From assembly GCA_050291725.1 (NCBI GenBank), contig JBNKKH010000032.1:248001-312000 (forward strand): a DNA stretch of 64,000 nucleotides. The letters are read 5' to 3'. The notes under the pieces were generated by a model that worked only from the letters and a program-made list of their open reading frames with translations, was not told where the DNA came from and searched no databases. This document shows, piece by piece, positions 35,848-45,036 of the stretch (positions are counted from its first letter, which is position 1; the number at the start of each line of letters is the position of its first letter). Position numbers and translations under genes: made by a program. Source of the DNA: JAAGZL01 sp050291725 (GTDB lineage Bacteria; Pseudomonadota; Gammaproteobacteria; Chromatiales; Chromatiaceae).

Positions 35848-36324
35848 CTAATCTTCCTCCACGATTATACGTCGTAACGGACCCTGGCCTGGCAACAGAG
35901 CGTTCAATCTCCGCCTGAACCCCGGAAAGGATGGCGCCCTGGAAAACCGAAACAGATGGCTCCGACAGTCGCAATCACTGGCCCCAAAACCGGGGAAAGG
36001 CTGGCTTGCACCCCTGCCTTTTCCCACCAGGTTACTCCAAGTATGTTCTCTCCTAGCTGAATCGCAGCTGAACCAGATCTCCTGCAGCCCACAAACAGCC
36101 CGCAGATAGTCTATATGCCAATGAGGTTTAGCAGATATGCGCATGTGGTGGCCACAGCGCGCTGCCACCCCACCAGGCCCGAAGGCGCTGCCCACGTACG
36201 CATACCAACCAGGGATAATCTCCAGCTCCCCCAAACGCCCCGCCTGTATACGCATATGCTCCCGTGCCTGCAGCACCAGAACATAGGTTCCGGAACATTT
36301 TTCTAGAAAAGCGGCCGGCTTCAT
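35848..36324 (-). CDS. DUF123 / GIY-YIG-like (Uri-type) nuclease-fold protein
   Basis: 158 residues. SGTYVLVLQ and GWYAYVGSAFGPGGVAARCGHH correspond to the GIY-YIG-like core of the DUF123 family, and KPHWHIDYLRA plus LFRFSRAP are its other conserved blocks. In archaea and some bacteria such domains occur alone or fused to endonuclease III. Activity is unproven. It lies 18 bp downstream of the YqhA-like gene on the same strand. Confidence 0.8.
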   Translation of the reverse strand: MKPAAFLEKCSGTYVLVLQAREHMRIQAGRLGELEIIPGWYAYVGSAFGPGGVAARCGHHMRISAKPHWHIDYLRAVCGLQEIWFSCDSARREHTWSNLVGKGRGASQPFPGFGASDCDCRSHLFRFSRAPSFPGFRRRLNALLPGQGPLRRIIVEED

Positions 36325-36342
36325 ATCAAGGAAAAATATCTC

Positions 36343-36873
36343 TTAATGGTTTTTATCAGCCAGACTGCCCAGATAGAGGGCCAGCCCCAGCAGGGTGATA
36401 CCTCCGGCAAACATCAGAAGATCGTAGGCGCTCTCAAACTGCATACCTAGAGCGTATTCAAAATAGCGCACCACCAGGATCATCAAAACCACTTTTGCCA
36501 AACGACCTTTCAGATCATCCAGGCTATGAATCATCAATACCTGAGAGGCATTCTCCGCATCTTCCGCCTGATCTATCTTGCTGATAAACAGCTCATACAG
36601 ACCCAGCCCAAAAATCAGCAGAAAGGTAGCCAGTAGATAGCCATCCACTATCTCTACTACATGGGTGATGGTAGCGCTGCGCAGAACAGTACGCGCCGCA
36701 CTATCCAGCTCAGGAGAGGCATATCCCACTATATGGGTAATGGTGTAAAAAGCGTCCACTGTGGCGATATAAAACAGCCCAAAAGCCCCAAATATCGAGG
36801 CGATAACCCCACTCATTACCACCAGGCGACTATCCCACAGCAGGCCCTCAACAACTTTCTCTAAACTCTTCAT
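36343..36873 (-). CDS. YqhA/UPF0114 family membrane protein
   Basis: 176 residues, four predicted TM helices. Family landmarks: LEKVVEGLLWDSRL, VEIVDGYLLATFLLIFGLGLYELFISKID and IHSLDDLKGRLAKVVLMILVVRYFEYAL. Function unknown. It follows thiC by 31 bp on the same strand and may be read from the thiC promoter. Confidence 0.88.
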   Translation of the reverse strand: MKSLEKVVEGLLWDSRLVVMSGVIASIFGAFGLFYIATVDAFYTITHIVGYASPELDSAARTVLRSATITHVVEIVDGYLLATFLLIFGLGLYELFISKIDQAEDAENASQVLMIHSLDDLKGRLAKVVLMILVVRYFEYALGMQFESAYDLLMFAGGITLLGLALYLGSLADKNH

Positions 36874-36904
36874 TTCAGCCCAATATTGTTTCTTGATTAG
36901 ATGG

Positions 36905-38794
36905 TTAATCTTTCAGATAAATCTGACTTCCCTTCTCGGCGTACTCCTGAGCCTTGGTTTTGAGGCCATCCTCAAATGCCTCTTCCACCCCTATTCCATG
37001 CTCTGCCGCATAGTCGCGCACATCCTGACTGATCTTCATAGAGCAGAATTTCGGGCCACACATGGAGCAGAAGTGAGCCACCTTGCCCGCCTCCTTGGGC
37101 ATAGTTACATCATGAAACTCCCTTGCCTTCTCTGGATCCAGACCCAGGTTGAACTGATCCTCCCAGCGAAACTCAAAACGGGCCTTGGACATAGCGTTAT
37201 CCCGCATTTGGGCACCAGGGTGTCCCTTGGCCAGATCCGCGCCGTGGGCTGAGATACGGTAGGTGATAATCCCCTCCCGCACATCCTGCTTATTGGGCAG
37301 GCCCAGGTGCTCCTTGGGTGTGACATAGCAGAGCATGGCACAGCCATACCAGCCGATCTGAGCAGCACCAATACCAGAGGTGATGTGATCATAGCCAGGA
37401 GCGATGTCAGTAATCAGGGGACCCAAAGTATAAAACGGTGCCTCGTAGCAATCCTCCAGCTCCTTATCCATGTTCTCCTTGATCATCTGCATGGGCACAT
37501 GCCCCGGGCCTTCGATCATCACCTGTACATCATGCTCCCAGGCGATCTTGGTTAGCTCCCCCAGGGTCTCCAGCTCGCCGAACTGCGCCTCGTCATTGGC
37601 ATCTGCCAAAGAGCCAGGGCGCAAGCCGTCTCCCAGGGAGAAGGCCACATCATAGGCCTGCATGATTTCGCATATTTCGGCAAAATGGGTGTAGAGGAAG
37701 TTCTCCTGATGATGCGCCAGGCACCACTTGGCCATGATGGAACCACCGCGAGAGACTATGCCGGTAACCCGGTTGGCGGTGAGGGGCACATGTCGCAGTA
37801 GCAGGCCAGCATGGATGGTGAAGTAATCCACCCCCTGCTCCGCCTGCTCAATCAGGGTGTCGCGCACTACCTCCCAGGTTAGGTCCTCGGCTACGCCATT
37901 CACCTTCTCCAGGGCCTGATAGATAGGCACGGTGCCGATTGGCACTGGAGAGTTGCGGATTATCCACTCCCGGGTCTCGTGAATATTCTCTCCTGTGGAG
38001 AGATCCATAATGGTATCCGAGCCCCAGCGGATACCCCACACCATCTTTTCCACCTCTTCAGCGATAGAAGAGGAGATAGCAGAGTTACCCAGGTTGCCGT
38101 TAATCTTCACCAGAAAATTACGGCCGATGATCATGGGCTCCAGCTCAGGATGGTTGATATTGGCCGGGATAATTGCCCGTCCTGCAGAGATCTCGCTGCG
38201 TACAAACTCCGGAGTGATCTCCTGCGGTATATTGGCGCCATGGGGATTTCCTGGATGCTGGCGCAGCAGTTTTGCATAGCGTGGGTCAGCACGCAGCTCT
38301 GTCAGGCGCTGATTCTCCCGAATGGCTACGTACTCCATCTCAGGGGTAATTATGCCCTTGCGGGCGTAGTGCATCTGGGTAACATTGCTCCCGGCCTTGG
38401 CCTTGCGTGGTGCACGGATATGCTCAAAGCGCATGCTAGCTAGAGAGGGATCAGAGGCGCGGCTGCGTCCATAATCTGAACTGGGGCCTTCCAGCTGCTC
38501 AGTATCCGCCCGCTCTTCAATCCAGCCACTACGCAGGTCAGGCATACCTCTAAGCAGATCAATCTCTACACTGGGATCGGTGTAGGGACCAGAGGTGTCA
38601 TACACCGGAATGGGCGGATTTTTCTCCTCTCCAAAATTGGATGGGGTATCGGTCTGACTGATCTCGCGCATGGGCACACGTATATCGGGCCGCGAACCCT
38701 CTACATAGATCTTGCGGGAGCTAGGAAATGGTCGGGTGACCTCCTCCGACAGACGCAAGGTTTGCTGGATAAAATCTTCTGGGATCGCGCTCAT
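36905..38794 (-). CDS. thiC: Phosphomethylpyrimidine synthase ThiC
   Basis: About 629 residues. A radical-SAM-type enzyme that rearranges AIR into the thiamine pyrimidine HMP-P. Landmarks: KWCLAHHQENFLYTHF, YDVAFSLGDGLRPGS, MIEGPGHVPMQMI, GITSxI-like DHITSGIGAAQIGWYGCAMLCYVTPKEHLGLP, and the C-terminal 4Fe-4S motif CSMCGPKFCSM. ATG 38794 is preferred (AGGA 8 nt upstream) over the ATG 15 bp earlier. A TPP riboswitch sits in its leader. Confidence 0.97.
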   Translation of the reverse strand: MSAIPEDFIQQTLRLSEEVTRPFPSSRKIYVEGSRPDIRVPMREISQTDTPSNFGEEKNPPIPVYDTSGPYTDPSVEIDLLRGMPDLRSGWIEERADTEQLEGPSSDYGRSRASDPSLASMRFEHIRAPRKAKAGSNVTQMHYARKGIITPEMEYVAIRENQRLTELRADPRYAKLLRQHPGNPHGANIPQEITPEFVRSEISAGRAIIPANINHPELEPMIIGRNFLVKINGNLGNSAISSSIAEEVEKMVWGIRWGSDTIMDLSTGENIHETREWIIRNSPVPIGTVPIYQALEKVNGVAEDLTWEVVRDTLIEQAEQGVDYFTIHAGLLLRHVPLTANRVTGIVSRGGSIMAKWCLAHHQENFLYTHFAEICEIMQAYDVAFSLGDGLRPGSLADANDEAQFGELETLGELTKIAWEHDVQVMIEGPGHVPMQMIKENMDKELEDCYEAPFYTLGPLITDIAPGYDHITSGIGAAQIGWYGCAMLCYVTPKEHLGLPNKQDVREGIITYRISAHGADLAKGHPGAQMRDNAMSKARFEFRWEDQFNLGLDPEKAREFHDVTMPKEAGKVAHFCSMCGPKFCSMKISQDVRDYAAEHGIGVEEAFEDGLKTKAQEYAEKGSQIYLKD

Positions 38795-38840
38795 CTGTGA
38801 ATTCCTCATGCTGGCGCAGGAAGTGACCAGCCGAATCGAC

Positions 38841-38958
38841 TCCTCAGCTTCCCTCCGCCGTATTTGTACCTGCAGCCAGGCACTCGGATCAGGTTCAAAG
38901 GGTGTTTTCTCAGCCTCACCTACCAGTAAACCTCTCCTGGTGGCGCGGCACCCCTAGC
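38841..38958 (-). promoter_or_regulatory. TPP riboswitch (thi box) upstream of thiC
   Basis: On the minus strand the conserved TPP aptamer blocks occur in order: GGGGTGCC (38954-38947), GGCTGAGA (near 38915-38908), ACCCTTTGAACCTGATCC (38903-38886) and GGGAAGC (38853-38847). Thiamine pyrophosphate binding would turn off thiC; the start-proximal position suggests control of translation. An 8-bp palindrome (38960-38980) sits just 5' of it. Confidence 0.95.
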
Positions 38959-39144
38959 TACCTGACAATATCTGTCAGGTGGAACTTGGCAACTTATCGG
39001 ATGAAGCAGCCCATTGCAAGGGCAGGAACCATGTGAATATTGGGTGAATACTTGCCTGCACACGGGAAAATTCGTAGTCTATGTCTCTCTCAAAACTCCT
39101 ATAACGATAAATAACATATAATTACGTCATCTAAGGCAACAACA

Positions 39145-39807
39145 ATGATTAGCGACAATATGGAACTGGCTAGAGAAAACATGGTGAAACAGCAGATCAG
39201 AACCTGGGAGGTACTAGACTCCAGGGTCCTGGATTTGATTAGCCAACTACCCCGAGAGGAGTTTGTTCCAGAACAGTATCGGGAGCTAGCGTTTGCCGAC
39301 ACCGAAATAAATATCGGCCATGGACAGAAGATGCTAGCCCCTAAGGTGGAGGCTAGAATCCTCCAGGCCCTGAATATTCAGCCTGATGACAACATACTGG
39401 AGATCGGCACCGGTGGCGGCTATCTCACAGCCTGCCTGGCTACTATGGGAGCCAGCGTCACCAGCCTGGACATCCAGGCCGATTTTACCACCCACGCCGC
39501 TGACCTGATGAAGAAACAGGGAATTGAGAATGTAAAACTGGTTACTGGAAACGGCCTAGATGCCGTCCAGGAGAGCGGGCCCTATGATGTGATCGTTATA
39601 ACCGGTTCCCTACCCAAAATAAGCGAAAAACTAAAACGCCAACTCAATATGGATGGACGTCTCTTTGCCGTTGCCGGTGACTCTCCAGCCATGGAGGCAG
39701 TGCTTATCACCAGGGTTGGCGACTACCAATGGAGAGAAGAGGTAATCTTCGAGACAGATCTGGCGCGACTAGAAGATCCGAGTTCAGCGGCCGAGTTTAT
39801 TTTCTAA
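39145..39807 (+). CDS. Protein-L-isoaspartate O-methyltransferase-like protein
   Basis: 220 residues with the PCMT fold: VKQQIRTWEVLDSRVLDL, PREEFVPEQYRELAFADTEINIGHG, the SAM-binding loop ILEIGTGGGYLTACLATMG and a C-terminal RLEDPSSAAEFIF. True isoaspartyl methyltransferases carry a TISQP-type catalytic loop after GxGQ; here it reads GQKMLAPKVEAR, so the substrate may differ. The stop abuts the convergent waaA stop with no spacer. A TATAAT at 39117-39122 could be its -10. Confidence 0.85.
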   Translation: MISDNMELARENMVKQQIRTWEVLDSRVLDLISQLPREEFVPEQYRELAFADTEINIGHGQKMLAPKVEARILQALNIQPDDNILEIGTGGGYLTACLATMGASVTSLDIQADFTTHAADLMKKQGIENVKLVTGNGLDAVQESGPYDVIVITGSLPKISEKLKRQLNMDGRLFAVAGDSPAMEAVLITRVGDYQWREEVIFETDLARLEDPSSAAEFIF

Positions 39808-41064
39808 CTAAAGACGCTGTTCGATTAAACCAAACAGCCGATCCACCGCACCCTGATTCTCCTGCACCACTTGGCGCCCGTTCTCGCCAACACGAGTGCG
39901 CTCGCTGACATCCTCCAGCCATAGCCGGATAACTTCAGCCAACTCTTCAGAACCGGTTACCATCTGTGCTGCCTCTTTTTCCAGCAGCAACTCACTAATG
40001 GCAGCAAAGTTGTACATATGGGGGCCAAATACCACCGGTTTACCCAGTGCGGCTGGCTCCAGTATATTCTGCCCGCCCCGCTTAATCAGACTTCCACCGA
40101 CAAAGGCCGCATCCGCTGCCGCCAGGAACAGAGTCAGCTCTCCCATACTGTCTCCCAGGAACAGTTCTACATCGCTGCCGCACGGCTCCCCGCTGGAGCG
40201 GCGCACGCTCTTCAACTTTGCATGCTTACAGAGCGCATAAACCTTATCGAACCGCTCAGGATGGCGTGGCACCAGCACCAACAGCGCATTAGGGACATCC
40301 TCCAGAACTGCTTTATGTGCAGCCAGGACCTGCTCATCCTCCCCCTCCTGAGTGCTGGCTGCGACCCATACCGGACGTCCGGACCACTCCCTGCGCAACA
40401 CCTCTGACCGCTCCAACAGACTGGCAGGGAGCTGAGAGTCGAACTTAACGCTACCGATTGTGCTTATCCTATCTTGGGGCACACCCAGAGCTACGAATCT
40501 TTTGGCATCCGCCTCCCCCTGGGCCGCAATCAGGCCTATTTTATTCAGGACCATGCGGCTAAACGCAGGAAATCGAGCATAACTGGCAGCAGACTTCTCA
40601 GAGAGTCTCGCGTTGGCCAAAATGGTAGGTATCCCCTTTTGCTCACACACAGCAAGCATATTGGGCCACACCTCAGTCTCCATAATAACTAGCAGCTTGG
40701 GTCGGGCGCGCCGAATAAAATTACGCAAAGCAAATGGCAGATCATAAGGGGCATATACGTGCTGCACACTATCGCCAAACAGGGTTTTGACCCGCTCAGA
40801 ACCGGTGGGAGTGGTAGTGGTGATTACAATAGGCAGGTCGGGATGGGCCTGCAGTAACATCTTCACCAGACGCTCTGTGGCCATCACCTCTCCTACAGAT
40901 ACTGCATGAATCCAGATGCTTGCGCTGAGATCAAATGTCGAAAAAAAACCGAAGCGTTCCAACCAGCGCAGCCGATAGCCAGGCGCGCGCATGCCTTTCC
41001 ACTGTAGGCGCAACAGAATAAATGGAACCAGGAGGTAGAACAGTAAAGTATAGAGACGCAGCAT
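39808..41064 (-). CDS. waaA: 3-deoxy-D-manno-octulosonic acid transferase WaaA
   Basis: 418 residues. An N-terminal membrane anchor (MLRLYTLLFYLLVPFILL) is followed by WERFGFF, IWIHAVSVGEVMAT (catalytic Glu), TTTTPTGSERV, APYDLPFALRNFI, ETEVWPNML, NARLSEKSA and FVGGSLIKRGGQNILEPAALGKPVVFGPH. It adds Kdo to lipid A precursor at the inner membrane. A phosphoheptose isomerase gene lies 9 bp upstream on the same strand. Confidence 0.96.
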   Translation of the reverse strand: MLRLYTLLFYLLVPFILLRLQWKGMRAPGYRLRWLERFGFFSTFDLSASIWIHAVSVGEVMATERLVKMLLQAHPDLPIVITTTTPTGSERVKTLFGDSVQHVYAPYDLPFALRNFIRRARPKLLVIMETEVWPNMLAVCEQKGIPTILANARLSEKSAASYARFPAFSRMVLNKIGLIAAQGEADAKRFVALGVPQDRISTIGSVKFDSQLPASLLERSEVLRREWSGRPVWVAASTQEGEDEQVLAAHKAVLEDVPNALLVLVPRHPERFDKVYALCKHAKLKSVRRSSGEPCGSDVELFLGDSMGELTLFLAAADAAFVGGSLIKRGGQNILEPAALGKPVVFGPHMYNFAAISELLLEKEAAQMVTGSEELAEVIRLWLEDVSERTRVGENGRQVVQENQGAVDRLFGLIEQRL

Positions 41065-41073
41065 TCTCTTCTG

Positions 41074-41658
41074 CTAACCGGGTAGCAGTTCGTCCTCTAC
41101 ACAAGCACAGAGGGCGTGGGCAAATACAATATGCTGCTCCTGGATAACTCTGGTGTCGTGGCCCTGAGCCAGGATGGTGTAGTCTGCTATGGATCCAGCT
41201 TCTCCACCGTCCCGCCCGGCAAACAGAATGGTTGTATAACCAAGCTCTTTACATCTGGTTAAGGCATGGACGATATTGGGCGAATTACCCGAGGTGCTTA
41301 TGCCGAGGAAGATATCTCCTTGTCCCATCTTACCTTCTAGCTGACGCTGAAAAATCATGTCATAGCCGTAATCATTTCCGATTGCGGTCAGAGTTGAGCT
41401 ATCCACTGTCAATGCCTCCGCAGGAAGGGATGCTCGGTCTCTACCCAGACGACATACAAACTCCGCTGCCAAATGCTGAGCATCCGCCGCTGATCCGCCA
41501 TTACCGGCAATATAGAGCCTTCCCCCTGCGCGATAGGCCTCCACTACCTTGGTTACGGCTTGATGGAACTGCTCCAGTTGATCATCCTGTTGCATGAACC
41601 CCTGCTTAGACTTGATAGAGTCCTGCATGGCGCTTTTAAGTGCTTCAGCGTATTTCAT
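41074..41658 (-). CDS. gmhA: Sedoheptulose-7-phosphate isomerase GmhA (SIS domain)
   Basis: 194 residues, single SIS domain: LYIAGNGGSAADAQHLAAEFVCR, LTAIGNDYGYDMIFQRQLEG and LGISTSGNSPNIVHAL, with the active-site Glu and His (IQEQHIVFAHALC). It makes D-glycero-D-manno-heptose 7-phosphate, which HldE (45037-46464) then processes. A gmhB phosphatase is not in the window. Neighbour of waaA. Confidence 0.93.
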   Translation of the reverse strand: MKYAEALKSAMQDSIKSKQGFMQQDDQLEQFHQAVTKVVEAYRAGGRLYIAGNGGSAADAQHLAAEFVCRLGRDRASLPAEALTVDSSTLTAIGNDYGYDMIFQRQLEGKMGQGDIFLGISTSGNSPNIVHALTRCKELGYTTILFAGRDGGEAGSIADYTILAQGHDTRVIQEQHIVFAHALCACVEDELLPG

Positions 41659-41696
41659 AATCGGCTTAAATGGATCCGGGTAGTGGCTTCAAGTGG

Positions 41697-42473
41697 TTAT
41701 TTCACCACAGAATCAAAAATTTTTACATTGTCTTTCAGATGGTTGGAGTTGATGGTACCAACTATCATGCTACTGACCCCTGGCTGGGAGAAGATATACT
41801 CCATGGATTTAGCCACCCCTCCTGGACCAGCCACATGACCGCTCTGCAGCCCTTTTTTGATAAGCACCCCTCTATTGGTGGCCGCAGCCGCCTCCAGAAC
41901 TGGCAAGTCATCACTATAATCCGGATTGCATGTAGCCATCACCACATCCATCTCTTGTACCGTACGTAAGCCTCCCTCCGGGGTTTTACTGGACATGCCG
42001 TGAGCTCTGATTAGACCGCGCTGCTTAAGCTCCCGCAGGGCATCCAGAGCCCCCTCCTGTTCCAGTATGGCCAGATCGTCACCGTCGGAGTGGATAAGTA
42101 CCAGATCCAGATACTCCATATTCATGGTACGCAGACTCTGCTCCACCACCTGAACGGTAGTATCGAATGAGAAATCGAATCTGGATTCTCCGTTTTCAAA
42201 AAACTCTCCTACCTTAGACACCACCACCCAGCGGTCACGGGGTCCGGGAAGAAGTCTGCCCAACCGAGACTGACTGCTGCCGTAGGCAGGTGCCGTATCC
42301 AGCAGGTTGATACCGAGATCTGTGGCCAGAGCCAGAAGGTCACTTATTTCTGAATCTTGTGGCAGGTCAAAAGGCTTCGGGTATTTAACCTGTTCATTGC
42401 GCCCGAACTTGACCGTACCCAGCCCAATGGGACTCACCATGATACCGGTTGAGCCTAGTGCTCTTAGATCCAT
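41697..42473 (-). CDS. Aldo/keto reductase
   Basis: 258 residues of a (beta/alpha)8 aldo/keto reductase: GLGTVKFGR, GINLLDTAPAYGSSQSRLG (catalytic Asp and Tyr), VVSKVGEF (catalytic Lys), EYLDLVLIHSDGDD (catalytic His), MSSKTPEGG and VSSMIVGTINSNHLKDN (NADPH site). Substrate unknown. It lies 2 bp from the FAD oxidoreductase gene upstream, so the two are co-expressed within the core polysaccharide block. Confidence 0.88.
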   Translation of the reverse strand: MDLRALGSTGIMVSPIGLGTVKFGRNEQVKYPKPFDLPQDSEISDLLALATDLGINLLDTAPAYGSSQSRLGRLLPGPRDRWVVVSKVGEFFENGESRFDFSFDTTVQVVEQSLRTMNMEYLDLVLIHSDGDDLAILEQEGALDALRELKQRGLIRAHGMSSKTPEGGLRTVQEMDVVMATCNPDYSDDLPVLEAAAATNRGVLIKKGLQSGHVAGPGGVAKSMEYIFSQPGVSSMIVGTINSNHLKDNVKIFDSVVK

Positions 42474-42475
42474 TG

Positions 42476-43654
42476 TTAGTTTGCCTCCCAGGGCGGAAGG
42501 GCCAGATCTGGATGTGGCAACTTACCCAGGGCCTGCAGATCAGCCTGCCGAGAAGTCACTCCATCTTTTTCCAGAGTAGCAATAATCTCCTGAGCAAGAC
42601 GCGGAGCAAAGGCTAACTTGGTAGGCCAGACGGTAAGCACCCCATCGTCTGAATCGATAAAATAGCTTTCTGGACGTATGCCTCCAGCAGTTTTGGGTTC
42701 GGCCCGATCGATGCGTAGACTAGACCATTGGATATTTGAGATATCTATCCATGGCAACACCTCGGCAAGCTCCTGCTTGGCCGCCGCTATCTGCTGCTCA
42801 GGGGAGCGATTGACCCCGGATTCTGCTATCTGTCCACCCAGATACCAGGCCCTGCGCCCATCCAACATGGGAGCGCTGGTTATGGTGATACGCGGAGTGG
42901 AACCTGAACCTAGACAGTGGGCATGTATGTTGGGAAGCTCGCCCCGAGCTATCGCCATATGCAGGGGGCGGAGTTGCATTGCAGGCTTATCCCGCCCCAT
43001 CTTCTGTAGCAGAGCAGCATTCCCCTTGCCGGCCGCCATGATCAACCTATCTGCCTCTATAGTAAGATCACTGCCCGGAATGGTTAGCAGATGCGCCCCC
43101 TCTGCACCTCGTTCAAACCGGAACTGGTCATCTTCCAGCAGATAACAGTGCTCCAGCAACTGGCCAGCTAAGGCCTTGATTAGAGATGATACATCTAAAA
43201 CTTGCTCTTCCAGTCGATAGAGATTTCCCTGAAAAGCCTGATGATTGAAAGGCTGAGGCCGATCCTGCGCAGAAACCTGGGTCATACGACTACGCATCAC
43301 CTTGCCGGCAAAAAAACCAGCCATACGCGAAACCAGACTGGTGGTGGACCAAAGATATTGGTGGTCGCTCAGAACCTCTACCTGACTTAGGTCTAACTCT
43401 CCCTCTCCGCGCAGACAGGCCTGCCAGATAGCTGGCATCTCTCCTATGGCACGGGCAGATTCGGTGAGATTACCGGCAAGAGCATATTTAGCTCCACCGT
43501 GGATAATTCCTTGGGAGGCTATAGTCTGCACGCCACCAAGTGCATTTGACTCAAACAGCACTGCTGCATACCCAGCTTGCCGTAGCCGCGCCAGGGTCCA
43601 GAGGCCAGCTATGCCTCCTCCGAATATTGCTATGTTCGCCCTGGCATACTGCAT
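42476..43654 (-). CDS. FAD-dependent oxidoreductase (DAO/glycine oxidase-like)
   Basis: 392 residues. The N-terminal FAD motif reads NIAIFGGGIAGLWTLARLRQAGYAAVLFES, followed by TIASQGIIHGGAKYA, a substrate-domain and a C-terminal GGIRPESYFIDSDDGVLTVWPTKLAFAPRLA. It belongs to the D-amino-acid/glycerol-3-phosphate oxidase-like group. The electron donor is unknown. It pairs with the aldo/keto reductase (2-bp gap). Confidence 0.82.
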   Translation of the reverse strand: MQYARANIAIFGGGIAGLWTLARLRQAGYAAVLFESNALGGVQTIASQGIIHGGAKYALAGNLTESARAIGEMPAIWQACLRGEGELDLSQVEVLSDHQYLWSTTSLVSRMAGFFAGKVMRSRMTQVSAQDRPQPFNHQAFQGNLYRLEEQVLDVSSLIKALAGQLLEHCYLLEDDQFRFERGAEGAHLLTIPGSDLTIEADRLIMAAGKGNAALLQKMGRDKPAMQLRPLHMAIARGELPNIHAHCLGSGSTPRITITSAPMLDGRRAWYLGGQIAESGVNRSPEQQIAAAKQELAEVLPWIDISNIQWSSLRIDRAEPKTAGGIRPESYFIDSDDGVLTVWPTKLAFAPRLAQEIIATLEKDGVTSRQADLQALGKLPHPDLALPPWEAN

Positions 43655-43669
43655 ATGGATAATCTTGAA

Positions 43670-45016
43670 TCAGCTCGACTGGTTGATGCTGGCACCACGA
43701 CCTATGCCATAGTAGACGATATCTTCCATCTCCATGACCTCAGGATCGTACAGGTTACGCCCATCAAATATGAGCGGCTGCTTGAGCCTGGCTCGTACCA
43801 AATTGAAATCGGGCGCTCGGAACTGCTTCCACTCGGTAACAACAACCAAGGCATCCGCGCCTTCCAAGGCATCTTCGGCTGAATCACATATAGTCAGATC
43901 TGCCCTATCACCGTAAATGCGTCTGGCCTCTCGAGAAGCCTCAGGATCGTAGGCCTGCACCCGCGCTCCCGCAGCCCACAGCGCCTCCATCAATACTCTG
44001 CTGGGTGCCTCACGCATATCATCGGTATTGGGTTTAAAAGCCAGACCCCAGAGGGCAAACAGCTTCCCCGCAAGATCGCCAGCAAACTGTTTCTGAATCT
44101 TGGCAAACAGGCTGTGCTTCTGGGTTTCGTTCACTTGATCCACTGCTTGTAACAACCTAGCCTGATACCCATTTTGCCCAGCTGTATGCTCCAGAGCCTT
44201 CACATCTTTGGGGAAACAAGAGCCACCGTAACCAGCACCTGGATAGATAAAGTGGTAACCAATACGTTTATCCGATCCGATACCGATACGAACCTGCTCG
44301 ATATCTGCTCCCACCTTCTCCGCGATATTTGCCAATTCGTTCATAAATGTGATCTTAGTGGCCAGCATGGCATTGGCGGCATATTTAGTAAGCTCGGCAG
44401 ATTTAATATCCATCTCAATCAGACGATCATGGTTGCGATTAAAAGGAGCATAGAGAGTGCGAAGATACTCCGCAGCATCGTGATTGTCTGTGCCAATAAT
44501 GATGCGATCAGGCTTCATAAAATCATCAATGGCATTCCCCTCTTTCAGGAACTCAGGATTTGACACAACATCAAATCCCATATCGCCCATACTGCGCTCC
44601 TCCAGAGCAGCCTTCAGTTCTGCGCGTACCTGATCAGCTGTACCAACTGGCACTGTGGACTTATCCACCACAATCTTATATTCATTCAGGTGAGCACCAA
44701 TCGTTCTAGCTACAGCTAGCACATACTGCATATCGGCCGATCCATCTTCATCCGGCGGGGTACCAACAGCAATAAACTGAAACATGCCATGGGCCACGCC
44801 CTCAGCCGGGTCAGAGGTGAAACCGATTCTGCCAGCATCCATGTTGCTCTGTATCAGAACATCCAGCCCCGGTTCGTGGATTGTGATTTTGCCCTGTTTT
44901 AAACTTGCTACCTTCTCCTCATCTACGTCCACACAGAGGACATCATGACCAACCTCTGCCAGACAGGCGCCGGTAACCAATCCTACGTATCCAGAGCCAA
45001 ATATAGTGATCTTCAT
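43670..45016 (-). CDS. ugd: UDP-glucose 6-dehydrogenase
   Basis: 448 residues: Rossmann motif FGSGYVGLVTGACLAEVGHDV, TVPVGTAD, NPEFLKEGNAIDDFMKPDRIIIG, the catalytic Cys in GAGYGGSCFPKDVKAL, and GLAFKPNTDDMREAPS. It oxidises UDP-glucose to UDP-glucuronate for uronic-acid-containing core or capsule sugars; GDP-mannose dehydrogenase is less likely given the sequence around the Cys. Downstream of hldE by 20 bp. Confidence 0.94.
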   Translation of the reverse strand: MKITIFGSGYVGLVTGACLAEVGHDVLCVDVDEEKVASLKQGKITIHEPGLDVLIQSNMDAGRIGFTSDPAEGVAHGMFQFIAVGTPPDEDGSADMQYVLAVARTIGAHLNEYKIVVDKSTVPVGTADQVRAELKAALEERSMGDMGFDVVSNPEFLKEGNAIDDFMKPDRIIIGTDNHDAAEYLRTLYAPFNRNHDRLIEMDIKSAELTKYAANAMLATKITFMNELANIAEKVGADIEQVRIGIGSDKRIGYHFIYPGAGYGGSCFPKDVKALEHTAGQNGYQARLLQAVDQVNETQKHSLFAKIQKQFAGDLAGKLFALWGLAFKPNTDDMREAPSRVLMEALWAAGARVQAYDPEASREARRIYGDRADLTICDSAEDALEGADALVVVTEWKQFRAPDFNLVRARLKQPLIFDGRNLYDPEVMEMEDIVYYGIGRGASINQSS

Positions 45017-45036
45017 AATCGATCCTAACCTTTTAC

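Noticed and set aside
38960..38980. 8-bp palindrome as an independent terminator.
   Set aside because: No T-run; more likely part of the thiC leader near the riboswitch.
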